The notes under the pieces: model-generated
What the model was told of the DNA's origin: nothing
What the model saw: the letters and a program-made list of their open reading frames with translations, nothing else
Databases searched by the model: none
Part shown: positions 48,581 through 58,957 of the stretch, piece after piece
Numbering within the stretch: the stretch's first letter is position 1
Layout of the letters: each line of letters starts with the position of its first letter
Source of the DNA: Symsagittifera roscoffensis
Lineage: Eukaryota; Xenacoelomorpha; Acoela; Convolutidae
Direction of reading: 5' to 3'
NCBI RefSeq assembly: GCF_963678635.1
Contig: NC_087070.1
Coordinates: 49,891,467 to 49,955,466 of the forward strand
DNA: 64,000 nucleotides
Program-made: the position numbers and the translations under genes

Positions 48581-49156
48581 TTAATGGGATGCACCGCTTG
48601 TACAGGACTCTGAACACGAGTCATTAGAATTACAAACTCTAATTGTATCGTTAACGTAGTTATAAATATTCGCGAAGAACGACCGTTGGATGTGTAAAGT
48701 TAATTTTTTCCCGCCCCTTGGATTATTGTGATCCAAGTTAGTTATAGTATTTAAATCCACTGGATTGTACAATTCGTTCTTTGTACAATTATTCTTTTTA
48801 CAATTAATATTTACAGAGAGGTTATATACAATCTTTTTCACTGTTGCCACTACAAATTCGTTATCGTAGTGTGAGATTGGGAGCGCTTTTCCCGAAGGTA
48901 ATCTCGACAATAAATCTGTAAATCCCATGTCTTTTCCTGGTATATGTTTGATCTTGAAATTAAATGGTAAAAGTCAATTTACCCAACGGGTCAGTTTCCT
49001 GTGCATAGTATTGTTACTTTGATTAGCGTTTAAGGCTGATAACAATGCCTTGTGGTCCGTTACAATCTCGAACTCGGCGCCATACAAGAAACTTTCTAAA
49101 TGCTCTGTAGCCCAAACCACTCCCAACAGTTCTAATTCATTTGTTGAGTAATTCAT
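48581..49156 (-). pseudogene. RNase H, copy 3
   Basis: 48974-49156 carries YSTNELELLGVVWA and IVTDHKALLSAL. 48581-48928, in another frame, begins MGFTDLLSRLPSGKALP. Frame breaks occur near 48950. Confidence 0.7.
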
Positions 49157-49359
49157 TTCATGACTATTTAAAAATCGAGAAACGAATGCTATTGTTAACC
49201 AATTTTTTTCGTCCCATCGTTCTAATGTGGCTCCCAGACCACTGTGTGAAGCGTTTTTAATCTTGACATCCTTTTTATATCGAAATGGTTGTTCTCTGTA
49301 ATGTTAACAATCTGTTTTTTTAATTCTTCGAAAGCCTTCGTGTGATCGTCGTTCCATAG

Positions 49360-50288
49360 CTAAACTGATTTTTTTAAACTAAAAGTGGGCGTAACGGAGA
49401 ACTTAGGGTTGACAGGTTCGGGACGAACTTCATATATTGGTTGACCGAGCCGAAGAATGACCTTAATCCAGATATGTTTTTGGGGTTTGGAAGGCTTCTC
49501 ATAGCATCTGACTTTCCCACCAATGATTTCACCCCCGAGTTTGATATCTTGAATCCCAGCCATTCTATTTTTTTTGGAAAAATGAACATTTCGCCTGTTT
49601 TACTGTCATGTTCTTGTTGTCCAAGATATTTAAGATTTTGCTAGTTTCGCTTTGTGTTCGTTTAATGATCCTTTTGAGGCTATTAAATATCGTCAATTAA
49701 GCAGTAGGTAAAAGGAATATCTTTCAGTTGTGAATCCATCACCCTTTGGAATTCGTTTGGCATGTCGCCTAGCCCGTAAAACCCCGTTAAAAATCGATAA
49801 GTTCCGGTGGTTTCACCACTTACGATACTAAAATTACATTGTTTGCTAGTGTCTGTGCATAATTGTAATTGACTGTACGCATTTTTTAGGCCTAAATTGC
49901 TAAACCAGACTTCCCCTGAATCTTTGTTAGAAAGTTGGAGGGCTATGTTGTCGATGAGCTTGTGTATATTTGGCATTTGATATTTGTTCTAGATTATCTG
50001 GTCATTTAGGAGTTTTGAATCTAAGGCCAACTTGATACTACCGTCTTTTTTTTTTCTTGTTATCACTATTGGACTAATGAAGCAGTCTTCGCCACATTTG
50101 CTTAGTTTCACAATATAACCCTCCTTTTCCATTCTATTTAATTCCACCCTTACACTATCTAGTAAATGAAGAGGAACTCTTCTGCATTTGGTTTGGATAG
50201 GTTTGAACGGGGAGTAGAAATGAGGTGTTTTTCTGTCCAGTGGTATTTTCCCTACTCTGTTACATAATCCTTTGAATTTATGGTACAA
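49360..50288 (-). pseudogene. Reverse transcriptase, copy 3
   Basis: Fingers 49989-50288, palm 49683-49976, thumb/connection 49374-49589 (IEWLGFKISN, GLRSFFGSVNQYMKF). The box normally Y-I-D-D reads LIDD, and a TAG at 49989-49991 ends the fingers segment. Confidence 0.75.
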
Positions 50289-50411
50289 GTTAAGGATTGA
50301 GTCTGAATGATTGTTTGACTTACACGAATCTGGAAGGGTTACTTTGTTGACGGGTAGTAGTGGTTGTCGTTGAGCTATTTCGATTCCGATTCGTGGTAAA
50401 TTATTGTTTTC

Positions 50412-51191
50412 TTAAATGTTGCTCTCCTGTCCAGTGGTGATAAAAAATGGAGTTTCTTCCGCGATCAATCCTTTGGATTGTATTCTAACTACAATTTTTC
50501 CGATGATGTTGACGGTATCGTTAGTAAAACCGCAGTATAAATCACGAGTTTTCTTGTCTACTGGGTGGATTTTCAAATGTGGGTTTCTCAATTTCAGTTC
50601 ATGTAGGACATTTTGCTTAAGGAAGCTTACTGGACTCGCCGAATCTACTGGAACGTTCAGGTTAACTATCGCGTCATCTCCCAGTCCAATGTCAACCAAT
50701 TTCTTAGTTTCCACACCGTTGGTGTCATAGATGACTCTGATGCTAAGAACCGAATAATCGTCGTTGTCGCTGATCCCCTCTTCTGTCCAAGCATTAACCA
50801 CGCCACAAAAATTTTCTTCAATTCTTGCTTGTGGGTCTTTTGGGGAGTATGGACAATTCTGACTATTTACAACTTCTTCTACAGTATTTACAGCGGGTTT
50901 TCTTCCTTTCGATTTACACAGTCTTTCAAAATGTCCTTTATATTTACAAATGTTACAGATTATTTCCTTTGCCGGACACACATTCAGGTGACCCTTGGTA
51001 AACGCACTCCCACATTTCATACAAGTATTAGATCTTTCTTTGTTGAAACTTGGTTCCTTTTGTACATTATTGAAATTTTTGTACATTCTGCCGCCACTTC
51101 CTGTCGTGTTGAATGATCTAGTCATGTTTGTAAGTTTAAGATGATTGTAGTAGTCTTTTTCGTCGATGATGTCTTGATTGAGTGCATCCAC
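50412..51191 (-). CDS. Gag zinc knuckle and protease, copy 3
   Basis: 259-residue open frame with two Cys/His motifs followed by the DSA retropepsin motif, as in copies 1 and 2. Confidence 0.75.
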   Translation of the reverse strand: MDALNQDIIDEKDYYNHLKLTNMTRSFNTTGSGGRMYKNFNNVQKEPSFNKERSNTCMKCGSAFTKGHLNVCPAKEIICNICKYKGHFERLCKSKGRKPAVNTVEEVVNSQNCPYSPKDPQARIEENFCGVVNAWTEEGISDNDDYSVLSIRVIYDTNGVETKKLVDIGLGDDAIVNLNVPVDSASPVSFLKQNVLHELKLRNPHLKIHPVDKKTRDLYCGFTNDTVNIIGKIVVRIQSKGLIAEETPFFITTGQESNI

Positions 51192-51228
51192 TAGATTAAG
51201 AAATTCCGAGAGTAATCTTCGTTGTAAA

Positions 51229-51861
51229 TCAGTTTTTCATGTTAAAAATAAATACATCTCTTATCAACTCCTGTTCGGCGTTGATTCCAATTTCACATGA
51301 TCTTGCTAAGTCTGATAGAGCGCCCCAAAATTGTTCATATGATTCCCTGTCCTTCTGTTTTCTGCTTAGCATTTTGTATCGTTCAAACGTAATATTTGTC
51401 CTTTTGATAAAAGCTGTTTCCAGTAGATCAAAAAATTCTTTGAAGATTTCTAGGACTTTAACCCTTGGGTGTTTTTGAGCAAAAACTCTCTTTCCTTCCG
51501 CTCCTAGGGCCAAATATAAGATTGATCTTACTTTTTTATCGGCCTCGTATTTTCTCATGCCTCCGAATTTTCGTTTCTCTTCTGCTATTATTTTGTCCTC
51601 TGCGTGTTCGTAGACTCGCATGGTCTCTTTATTTCTGGCCTCACTGGCTTTCCTCTGTGGATCATTTTCTGACTCCTGGGCGCCTTCTAGGATAGGGATC
51701 GTAGTCCCCAGATCCAATGGTGCCTTTAGATTATCTATATCTAAATTCTCTTTAGCGATGATAGCCAGATGAAATTGTTCTATCCAGTTGGTCCTTTGGG
51801 TGGGTGGTTCTATCGTGTGATTTGGCCAAAAGGCGGGAAATCCCCGGCAGATTTGAATCAA
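51229..51861 (-). CDS. Gag, copy 3
   Basis: About 210 codons open without a stop: EQFHLAIIAKENLDIDNL near the start, a charged centre, RDVFIFNMKN at the end. No ATG lies in this frame near the start. The nearest ATG is formed at the LTR/primer-site join in another frame, so a one-base shift probably separates the start codon from the body. Confidence 0.75.
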   Translation of the reverse strand: MIQICRGFPAFWPNHTIEPPTQRTNWIEQFHLAIIAKENLDIDNLKAPLDLGTTIPILEGAQESENDPQRKASEARNKETMRVYEHAEDKIIAEEKRKFGGMRKYEADKKVRSILYLALGAEGKRVFAQKHPRVKVLEIFKEFFDLLETAFIKRTNITFERYKMLSRKQKDRESYEQFWGALSDLARSCEIGINAEQELIRDVFIFNMKN

Positions 51862-51998
51862 TTGATGACTGCGCCATAATAAAAGTGTGCAAATACCACT
51901 GGTAACTATTCTAACTAAACTAGGTTACAAAGGAATAAAATAAGGTATTGCATTAAAACTGACCGATGTCTTAAAAGAGCAACTAGTGAACGAATATT

Positions 51999-52625
51999 CT
52001 AAATGATTTTATCAATTGCCGCGTTTAAAGACGGCTTGGGTTCGTTAAACGACATTGCCAAAAGTTTTGCTTTAATTGTGTAGATGAGTTGTTCTACGAC
52101 TCCATTGGATCTGTGATCGCCGACCTTACATAAAATTAAGTTATTGTTGTTCTTCTTGCGGAAAGTTTTAAAATCGTTCGAAATAAAACATGACCCATGG
52201 TCGACTCTGATGGACTTCGGAAATCCATGAAGGTGACAATTATCTGACATAAAAGATAAAAGCGAAGAAGCTGAAGTGATATTCACCACCTTCACCTTTG
52301 CTGACGGAATCTTTGAGAAGCGATCAATACATAGTAATAGATATTTTGAGTTTCCCCAATTTTTGTCCAATGAACCCGCAAAGTCTAAGTCTACTTCTTC
52401 ATTTGCTTTAGATAAAATTGGCAATTTCTCAGTATTGCTCGTGCCCAAAATCACTTTTAAATTCTTACCCGCCCTGATACACTGGATACAGTTTTTCCCA
52501 TGGTAAAAAATCTCTCTATTTAAATGTGGCCACCAGATGTTTTCTGCCAGAGATTTTATTCCGAACTGTCCTGGGTGGGTTTCATGGAGTAGTGACAAAA
52601 ATGGCGGTCTCAGAGCTGCTGCCAC
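51999..52625 (-). CDS. Integrase, copy 4 (C-terminus missing)
   Basis: 208 codons are open, the longest uninterrupted integrase in the array, with HETHPGQFG, NCIQC, VDLDFAGSL and IRVDHGSCF. The Glu motif reads NGVVEQL. It lacks the SH3-like end because of the shared deletion. Confidence 0.75.
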   Translation of the reverse strand: MAAALRPPFLSLLHETHPGQFGIKSLAENIWWPHLNREIFYHGKNCIQCIRAGKNLKVILGTSNTEKLPILSKANEEVDLDFAGSLDKNWGNSKYLLLCIDRFSKIPSAKVKVVNITSASSLLSFMSDNCHLHGFPKSIRVDHGSCFISNDFKTFRKKNNNNLILCKVGDHRSNGVVEQLIYTIKAKLLAMSFNEPKPSLNAAIDKII

Positions 52626-54017
52626 TATCAGTTAATATCATTGAATAACAATCCTTCTTTCACGTGGATGTCTCAATGAAAGGTCTTCAGGTAAGCTCCG
52701 AATCTGTCCAATGGTCTGCCTTCTTCTACTGCCTTCTTCACATCCTTGAGAGTTTTGTCCTCTTCTGTCATAAGTCTAATTAGTCTGTTTGAGCAATGTT
52801 CGATGAAAGATGATGGAGTGTCTGGTAACTTCAGATCTCCCTTGTATTTAGCGAGTAATTTTTTGTGAATATCTAACATTATGCCGTTGTCGAAACTTAT
52901 TCTCCGCCTTAAGGGAAATTTTTAACGAATTCACAGACGCGAGAAATTCTTCAAATCGATTTTTTCGGGATTTAGTGACTGGTTAACTGATAATAATGAA
53001 TGTGAAAGAAAAAAAATAGGCAAGTTTTGTCTGAAACATGGAAAAAACTAAAATTGAAATTTGAAAGGTTTAATGGGATGCAACCGCTTGTACAGGACTC
53101 TGAACGCGAGTCATTAGAATTACAAATTCTAATTGTATCGTTAACGTAGTTAAGAATATTCGCGAAGAACGACCGTTGGATGTGTAGAGTTAATTTCTTT
53201 CCGCCCATTGGATTATTGTGATCCAAGTTAGTAATAGTATTTAAATCCACTGGATTGTACAATTCGTTCTTTGTACAATTATTCTTTTTACAATCAATAT
53301 TTACAGAGAGGTTATCTACAATCTTTTTCACTGTTGCCACTACAAAGTCGTTATCGTAGTGTGAGATTGGGAGCGCTTTTCCGAAGGTAATCTCGACAAT
53401 AAATCTGTAAATCCCATGTCTTTTCCTGGTATATGTTTGATCTTGAAATTAAATGGTAAAAGTCAATTTACCCAACGGGTCAGTCTGCTGTGCATAGTAT
53501 TGTTACTTTTAATAGCGTTTAAGGCTGATAACAATGCCTTGTGGTCCGTTACAATCTCGAACTCGGCGCCATACAAGTAATTTTCTAAATGCTCTGTAGC
53601 CCAAACCACTCCCAACAGTTCTAATTCATTTGTTCAGTAATTCATTTCATGACTATTTAAAAATCGAGAAACGAATGCTATTGTTAACCAATTTTTTTCG
53701 TCCCATCGTTCTAATGTGGCTCCCAGACCACTGTGTGAAGCGTTTTTATTCTTGACATCCTTTTTATATCGAAATGGTTGTTCTCTGTAATGTTAACAAT
53801 CTGTTTTTTTAATTCTTCGAAAGCCTTCGTGTGATCGTCGTTCCATAGGTAAACTGATTTTTTTAAACTAAAAGTGGGCGTAACGGAGAACTTAGGGTTG
53901 ACAGGTTCGGGACGAACTTCATATATTGGTTGACCGAGCCGAAGAATGACCTTAATCCAGATATGTTTTTGGGGTTTGGAAGGCTTCTCATAGCATCTGA
54001 CTTTCCCACCAATGATT

Positions 54018-54428
54018 TCACCCCCAAGCATTAACCACGCCACAAAAGTTTTCTTCACTTCTTGCTTGTGGGTCTTTTGGGGAGTATGGACAATTCTGAC
54101 TATTTACAACTTCTTCTACAGTATTTACAGCGGGTTTTCTTCCATTCGATTTACACAGTCTTTCAAAATGTCCTTTATATTTACAAATGTTACAGATTAT
54201 TTCCTTTGCCGGACACACATTCAGGTGACCCTTGGTAAACGCACTCCCACATTTCATACAAGTATTAGATCTTTCTTTGTTGAAACTTGGTTCCTTTTGT
54301 ACATTATTGAAGTTTTTGTACACTCTGCCGCCACTTCGTGTCGTGTTGAATGATCTAGTCATGTTTGTTAGTTTAAGATGGTTGTAGTAGTCTTTTTCGT
54401 CGATGATGGCTTGATTGAGTGCATCCAC
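54018..54428 (-). pseudogene. Gag zinc knuckle, copy 4 (protease deleted)
   Basis: Same start as the 259-residue frames of copies 1-3, but fused after about 135 residues to RT-thumb sequence. The retropepsin motif is gone. Confidence 0.7.
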
Positions 54429-54465
54429 TGGATTAAGAGTTTCCGAGAGTAATCTTCGTTGTAAA

Positions 54466-55086
54466 TCAGTTTTTCATGTTAAAAATAAATACATCTCTTA
54501 TCAACTCCTGTTCGGCGTTGATTCCAATTTCACATGATCTTGCTAAGTCTGATAGAGCGCCCCAAAATTGTTCATATGATTCCCTGTCCTTCTGTTTTCT
54601 GCTTAGCAATTTGTATCGTTCAAACGTAATATTTGTCGTTTTGATAAAAGCTGTTTCCAGTAGATCGAAAAATTCTTTGAAGATTTCTAGGACTTTAACC
54701 CTTGGGTGTTTTTGAGCAAAAACTCTCTTTCCTTCCGCTCCTAGGGCCAAATATAAGATTGATCGGCATCGTATTTTCTCATGCCTCCGAATTTTCGTTT
54801 CTCTTCTGCTATTATTTTGTCCTCGGCGTGTTTGTAGACTCGCATGGTCTCTTTATTTCTGGCCTCACTGGCTTTTGCTCTGTGGATCATTTTTTGACTC
54901 CTGGGCGCCTTCTAGGATAGGGATCGTAGTCCCCAGATCCAATGGTGCCTTTAGATTATCTATATCTAAATTCTCTTTAGCGATGATAGCCAGATGAAAT
55001 TGTTCTATCCAGTTGGTCCTTTGGGTGGGTGGTTCTATCGTGTGATTTGGCCAAAAGGCGGGAAATCCCCGGCAGATTTGAATCAA
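54466..55086 (-). pseudogene. Gag, copy 4
   Basis: Open pieces 54466-54750 and 54865-55086 are separated by a small deletion near 54765 and a frameshift near 54875. Confidence 0.65.
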
Positions 55087-55101
55087 TTGATGACTGCGCC
55101 A

Positions 55102-55603
55102 TAATAAAAGTGTGCAAATACCACTGGTAACTATTCTAACTAAACTAGGTTAAAAGGAATAAAATAAAATATTGCATTAAAACTGACCGATGTCTTAAAA
55201 AAGCAACTAGTGAACGAATATTCTAAATGATTTTATCAATTGCCGCGGTTAAAGATGGCTTGGGTTCGTTAAACGACATTGCCAAAAGTTTTGCTTTAAT
55301 TGTGTAGATGAGTCGTTCTACGACTCCATTGGATATGTGATCCCCGACCTTACATAAAATTAAGTTATTGTTGTTCTTCTTGCGGAAAGTTTTAAAATCG
55401 TTCGAAATAAAACATGACCTATGGTCGACTCTGATAGACTTCGGAAATCCATGAAGGTGACAATAATCTGACATAAAAGATAAAAGCGAAAAAGCTGAAG
55501 TGATATTCACCACCTTTGCTGACGGAAACTTTGAGAAGCGATCAATACATAGTAATAGATATTTTGAGTTGCCCCAATTTTTGTCCAATGGACCCGCAAA
55601 GTC
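55102..55603 (-). pseudogene. Gypsy copy 5, LTR stub and integrase fragment
   Basis: LTR stub 55102-55213 and an integrase piece open from 55223 to about 55603, where homology stops abruptly at 'gcaaagtc'. It shares the LTR/integrase deletion join with copies 2-4, but its integrase is closer to copy 1 (no extra 6 bp at about 55515, GPL in place of GSL). Confidence 0.75.
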
Positions 55604-56294
55604 CAATTTCTTCCTTTATGAAAAATCCAAAAAAAAATTTGAAAAAAAAACATTTAGCAAATATTAATTTTCTTTTGCAAAATTATTAAGATCGAAACCT
55701 TCTGCACTACCACACCTCTGTTTTAAGGGTATAAATAATCAAATGAAAACAGACATAAGAGTCAGAGTTTTGAAGCTCATAAATTTTTCTATCAAGCATG
55801 TGAATCTGTTGGAATGAAATCTATTCATTTTAGCTAATCTGCCAGCTTTTGCTACTTTTCCGCTGGTGAAAACTTGGGATTATGTTTTGTTGGGATCATG
55901 TTTTGGTACCGCGATCATCTAGGCTAACTATTGTGCATGTTAACTCATATATTTTTACAGGTGGTCAGGTCAAAATTACAAGAGTTTTGTAAATTTTGAT
56001 AGTATAGAGATTTTTTTTGAGGTCGTATTTGAAAAATTTGCACGAGTAGAGAATAATTGAATTGCAATTGATTAGTAAATACAGAGAAAAGTCATTACAA
56101 TAATACAAGGAAGTTTAGGATGGCATATTTAATCAACAATCGACTGGGAAATAGTCATTGAAACATACAATACATTTGACATCTGCAGAGAAACGTTTAT
56201 AATATTTAATTTTATTCAAGAATTATAATAAACATCAAACATTTTGACACCAAATTTTTATAGTTTCAAGCCGGAGAGAGGATTTTCAAACGTG
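55604..56294. other. Intergenic, nothing recognised
   Basis: AT-rich unique sequence between the broken end of the gypsy array and the 3' end of the minus-strand cyclophilin gene. Confidence 0.4.
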
Positions 56295-56300
56295 TTTATT
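56295..56300 (-). terminator. Polyadenylation signal AATAAA
   Basis: AATAAA on the minus strand about 80 bases downstream of the cyclophilin stop codon at 56381-56383, a normal place for the signal of that gene. Confidence 0.6.
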
Positions 56301-56380
56301 TTTTCAAACGCAATACGTCTAAATTGAGTCAAGCCGAGTTAGTTGAAATTTTTCGGCTCTTCTCGGCTTTCAAGGATGAC

Positions 56381-58957
56381 TCATCGTTTCTCGGCTGGGA
56401 GTGTGTAGGGCGAGTGTTTGGTGAGTCCGCAGTCGGCGATCACCAACTCCTTTAGTGGAACTTGTTCCTTGTTCGTCTGCACTTTGTTGTTCAATTTCTC
56501 CAAAACGTCCTAAACAGAACAGATAAATATTTCAGAAAAAGTAATTTGGACAAAATATGGCAGTGAAAAATCCAGAAAAAAATACTTTTGAAAAAACGTG
56601 TCATTTCTGGTGGTTTTTGATGTTAGATTTTTTTCTTGAACCATGTCGTCAACAATGACCTTTAAAATTTGAAAAGTTGTTTAGTAAGACTGAATTATAA
56701 ATCATTCATAACTAGGATACTTCAACGACCTAAGTAGCATTTTCACAAATTTCGGCTAGTTGCACCCCATATCACCCATTGTGCTCATATAAATCAAGAG
56801 TGTATATTGTAACAGTTGGCCAACTGTTTTTTATTGAATACTAATTCGGTCAATTGTACCAGGCCAGTTGATACAATACACTTTACCTCTGATTTATATC
56901 AGCACATGACTAAAACGAAGATAACTAACCAAAATTTTTCAAATTCAAGCATAGTAAATTGTTTCAGTAGATGTCCACAGTCATCAATCTTTTTATAAAT
57001 AATCATCTTAAAAAAAATAACCCAGCCATTGGAAAAATTATGTCTGTTCTCTGACTTATGACCTATGACTTACCAGTCCGTCGATGACTTTGCCGAAGAC
57101 TACGTGGAATCCATCCAACCACCTGACGGAGTTGAATGTGATGTAGAACTGGGAGGTGGCTGTGTTAGGCTGCAGCAGATGCGCCATCGCTACGTATCTA
57201 CAATTATAATAACAGCTATTAGTTTTACCATTTTTTAGTTAATAATAGTTTAACTAGCGTCAGTTTAATGAAGTTTCTTTTAAAAAAGACTAACTTTATT
57301 ATGAATAAAATTGACTTATTGTTACAATACTATGAAATAAATCAAAGCTCCGGATTTTTTAGGGGTTTTCTTTTTTGCCTTTACAAAATACTGCATAATA
57401 TAAGTAGGTACATTTTTGAATTCTCGGTCATGGCGATACTATAGGTTGAAATTACTAGTATCTTGCGCAAACTGAACAACTGGAATTCATGCAGCAAGTT
57501 TCATTTGACTGAAAAGAGCTACGAGGTTAACTGGGTTCAGAGGAACTGGAGAAACTAAAGAGTGGCGTACCCGGCTGAGGGGTGACCGTGTACTATGGGC
57601 TCGTCGGCGAGTGTGGACCCGTAGATAGATCTGCCTCCAGTCCCGTCGAAGTTCGTGATGTCTCCGGCCTGCATGACGAAGTCCTGCACGAATCGGTGGA
57701 ACTTGGATCCCTTGTAGCCGAATTTGGGCTGAAAGAGGCAGAACATTACAGAACTTTAAACAACCACGAAAAGCAGTGTCCAAAACGATGTTTTCTGGGG
57801 ACTAGGGACAAAACAGAATAGACATAAGACATGATATCCATCAACAGATATTAAAACACAAAGCGCTTAATCGAATAAATGTTTTCAATTTTCTTTAGCT
57901 TTTAGTTTCCTTAGGTTTAAACGCTTTTTTATAAAAAATATATATTGTTCGTTTTGAACTTGATGCAATTTAGTTTGATACAATATTTCAACAGCATCCA
58001 GATTACTTTTGGTCAAAATTATCAAATAGAAGCTTACATACACATCAAATGTTTCTGGGAACCAATAATTTTGCAATATTTAAAAAATTAATGTGTGAAT
58101 TTTACTTTACCGTGAAAAACGATTGTTTTTTTATTATGTCCAATGTCTGATGCTTACATCGTAGTATTAAGCGAAATAAGATTTTACGTAAACATTTCTG
58201 AGAACCTAAATTTTTCAAAAACTATTTATGTGTTTTATGATATTTTGTTTAATGATATTTATGTTTTATGATATTTTGTTTTATGATATTTTGTTAGGTT
58301 CCGGGTAAGATGCTTACATCGTGGTTGTATGCACCCTTGCAGAGAGCGGCAAAGTTGCTGACAGTTATGGGGGCTACTTCTCCGAATAGGGCAATCTCAA
58401 TTCGGCCAACTGGGTTGTCGTCTAACTCAAGGTCCATCCAACAAGTCTTAGTCACCTAAACAGTAGAGAAAACATTTGGTATACGTTTAAAAATACAGTT
58501 ACTTTCGCAGTGCCTTGATGCAAGTAATTTGTTTGGGTGCTCAGTAGCGGTTCAGATTAGCCTATAAAAAATAAAATCATTGCATAAATTTTTGATGGTA
58601 TAGCGGACAAACCCATTGAGTAATTTCATTTTGCAACATCACGATGTGACCCGTTTATATGCTACATAAGAAAATGAAATATTTTGAAAAAAAACCTTGT
58701 TAAAATTGATTGTTTGTGATAATGTTTAATATACATCTTCAGAATATTTAAACTACTCTGCTAGTCTTTTGCCAAGTGGACATCAACATAAAAAAAGAAG
58801 AAAATATAAAACTGTTTACCTTCCACTTTTCCTCGTCGGGTATTTCGGCAGCCATTTTCAACATCTTCTTTCGCTCCTCAGCTGTGTAGATCTCGGCACG
58901 CGTGAACGAACGCAGCGAGATGAACACTCCCAACATGCAGATGAGAAGTTGTCTCAT
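56381..58957 (-). CDS. Secretory cyclophilin (PPIB-like peptidyl-prolyl isomerase)
   Basis: Five exons join in frame to 228 residues: 58820-58957 (ATG), 58318-58455, 57571-57728, 57074-57197, 56381-56509 (TGA). Residues 1-22 form a signal peptide ([15 protein letters not shown]), so it should enter the ER. The cyclophilin fold is clear: [64 protein letters not shown]. Cyclophilin A landmarks are kept at Arg55 (Arg104 here), Phe60 (Phe109), Gln63 (Gln112), Gln111 (Gln161), Trp121 (Trp171) and His126 (His176). Changes are Asn102 to His and Phe113 to Tyr, and the usual Gly-rich loop is altered (HLLQPNTAT). The family isomerises X-Pro bonds in folding proteins. The C-terminus (PAEKR) is not a KDEL signal. 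The gene is divergent from the paralogue at 62976. Confidence 0.9.

Larger units (their letters stand above)
47388..51876 (-). mobile_element. Gypsy copy 3 (longest of the derived copies)
   Basis: LTR stub 47388-47499, integrase, RNase H, RT, knuckle/protease, gag and primer site (51867-51876) are all present. It is the best template for the 4.5-kb unit that was amplified. It still lacks the integrase C-terminal domain and most of the LTR, and it has a TAG in RT at 49989-49991. Confidence 0.85.
51877..55101 (-). mobile_element. Gypsy copy 4 (RT and protease deleted)
   Basis: LTR stub 51877-51989, integrase 51999-52625, linker 52673-52879, RNase H remnant about 52972-53700, RT thumb 53711-54027. 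A deletion join at about 54027 leads straight into the zinc-knuckle region 54018-54428. Gag 54466-55086 and primer site 55092-55101 follow. Confidence 0.85.
37870..55603 (-). mobile_element. Tandem array of five Ty3/gypsy copies
   Basis: Five head-to-tail partial copies on the minus strand: 37870-44101, 44102-47387, 47388-51876, 51877-55101 and 55102-55603. Each reads integrase, RNase H, RT, protease and gag from low to high coordinate. Only copy 1 keeps the 3' part of pol and a full candidate LTR. In copies 2-5 an LTR stub of about 112 bp is joined directly to the middle of integrase. Copies 2 and 4 have further, different deletions. Frame breaks are present in every copy, so none looks able to move. 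Confidence 0.9.
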
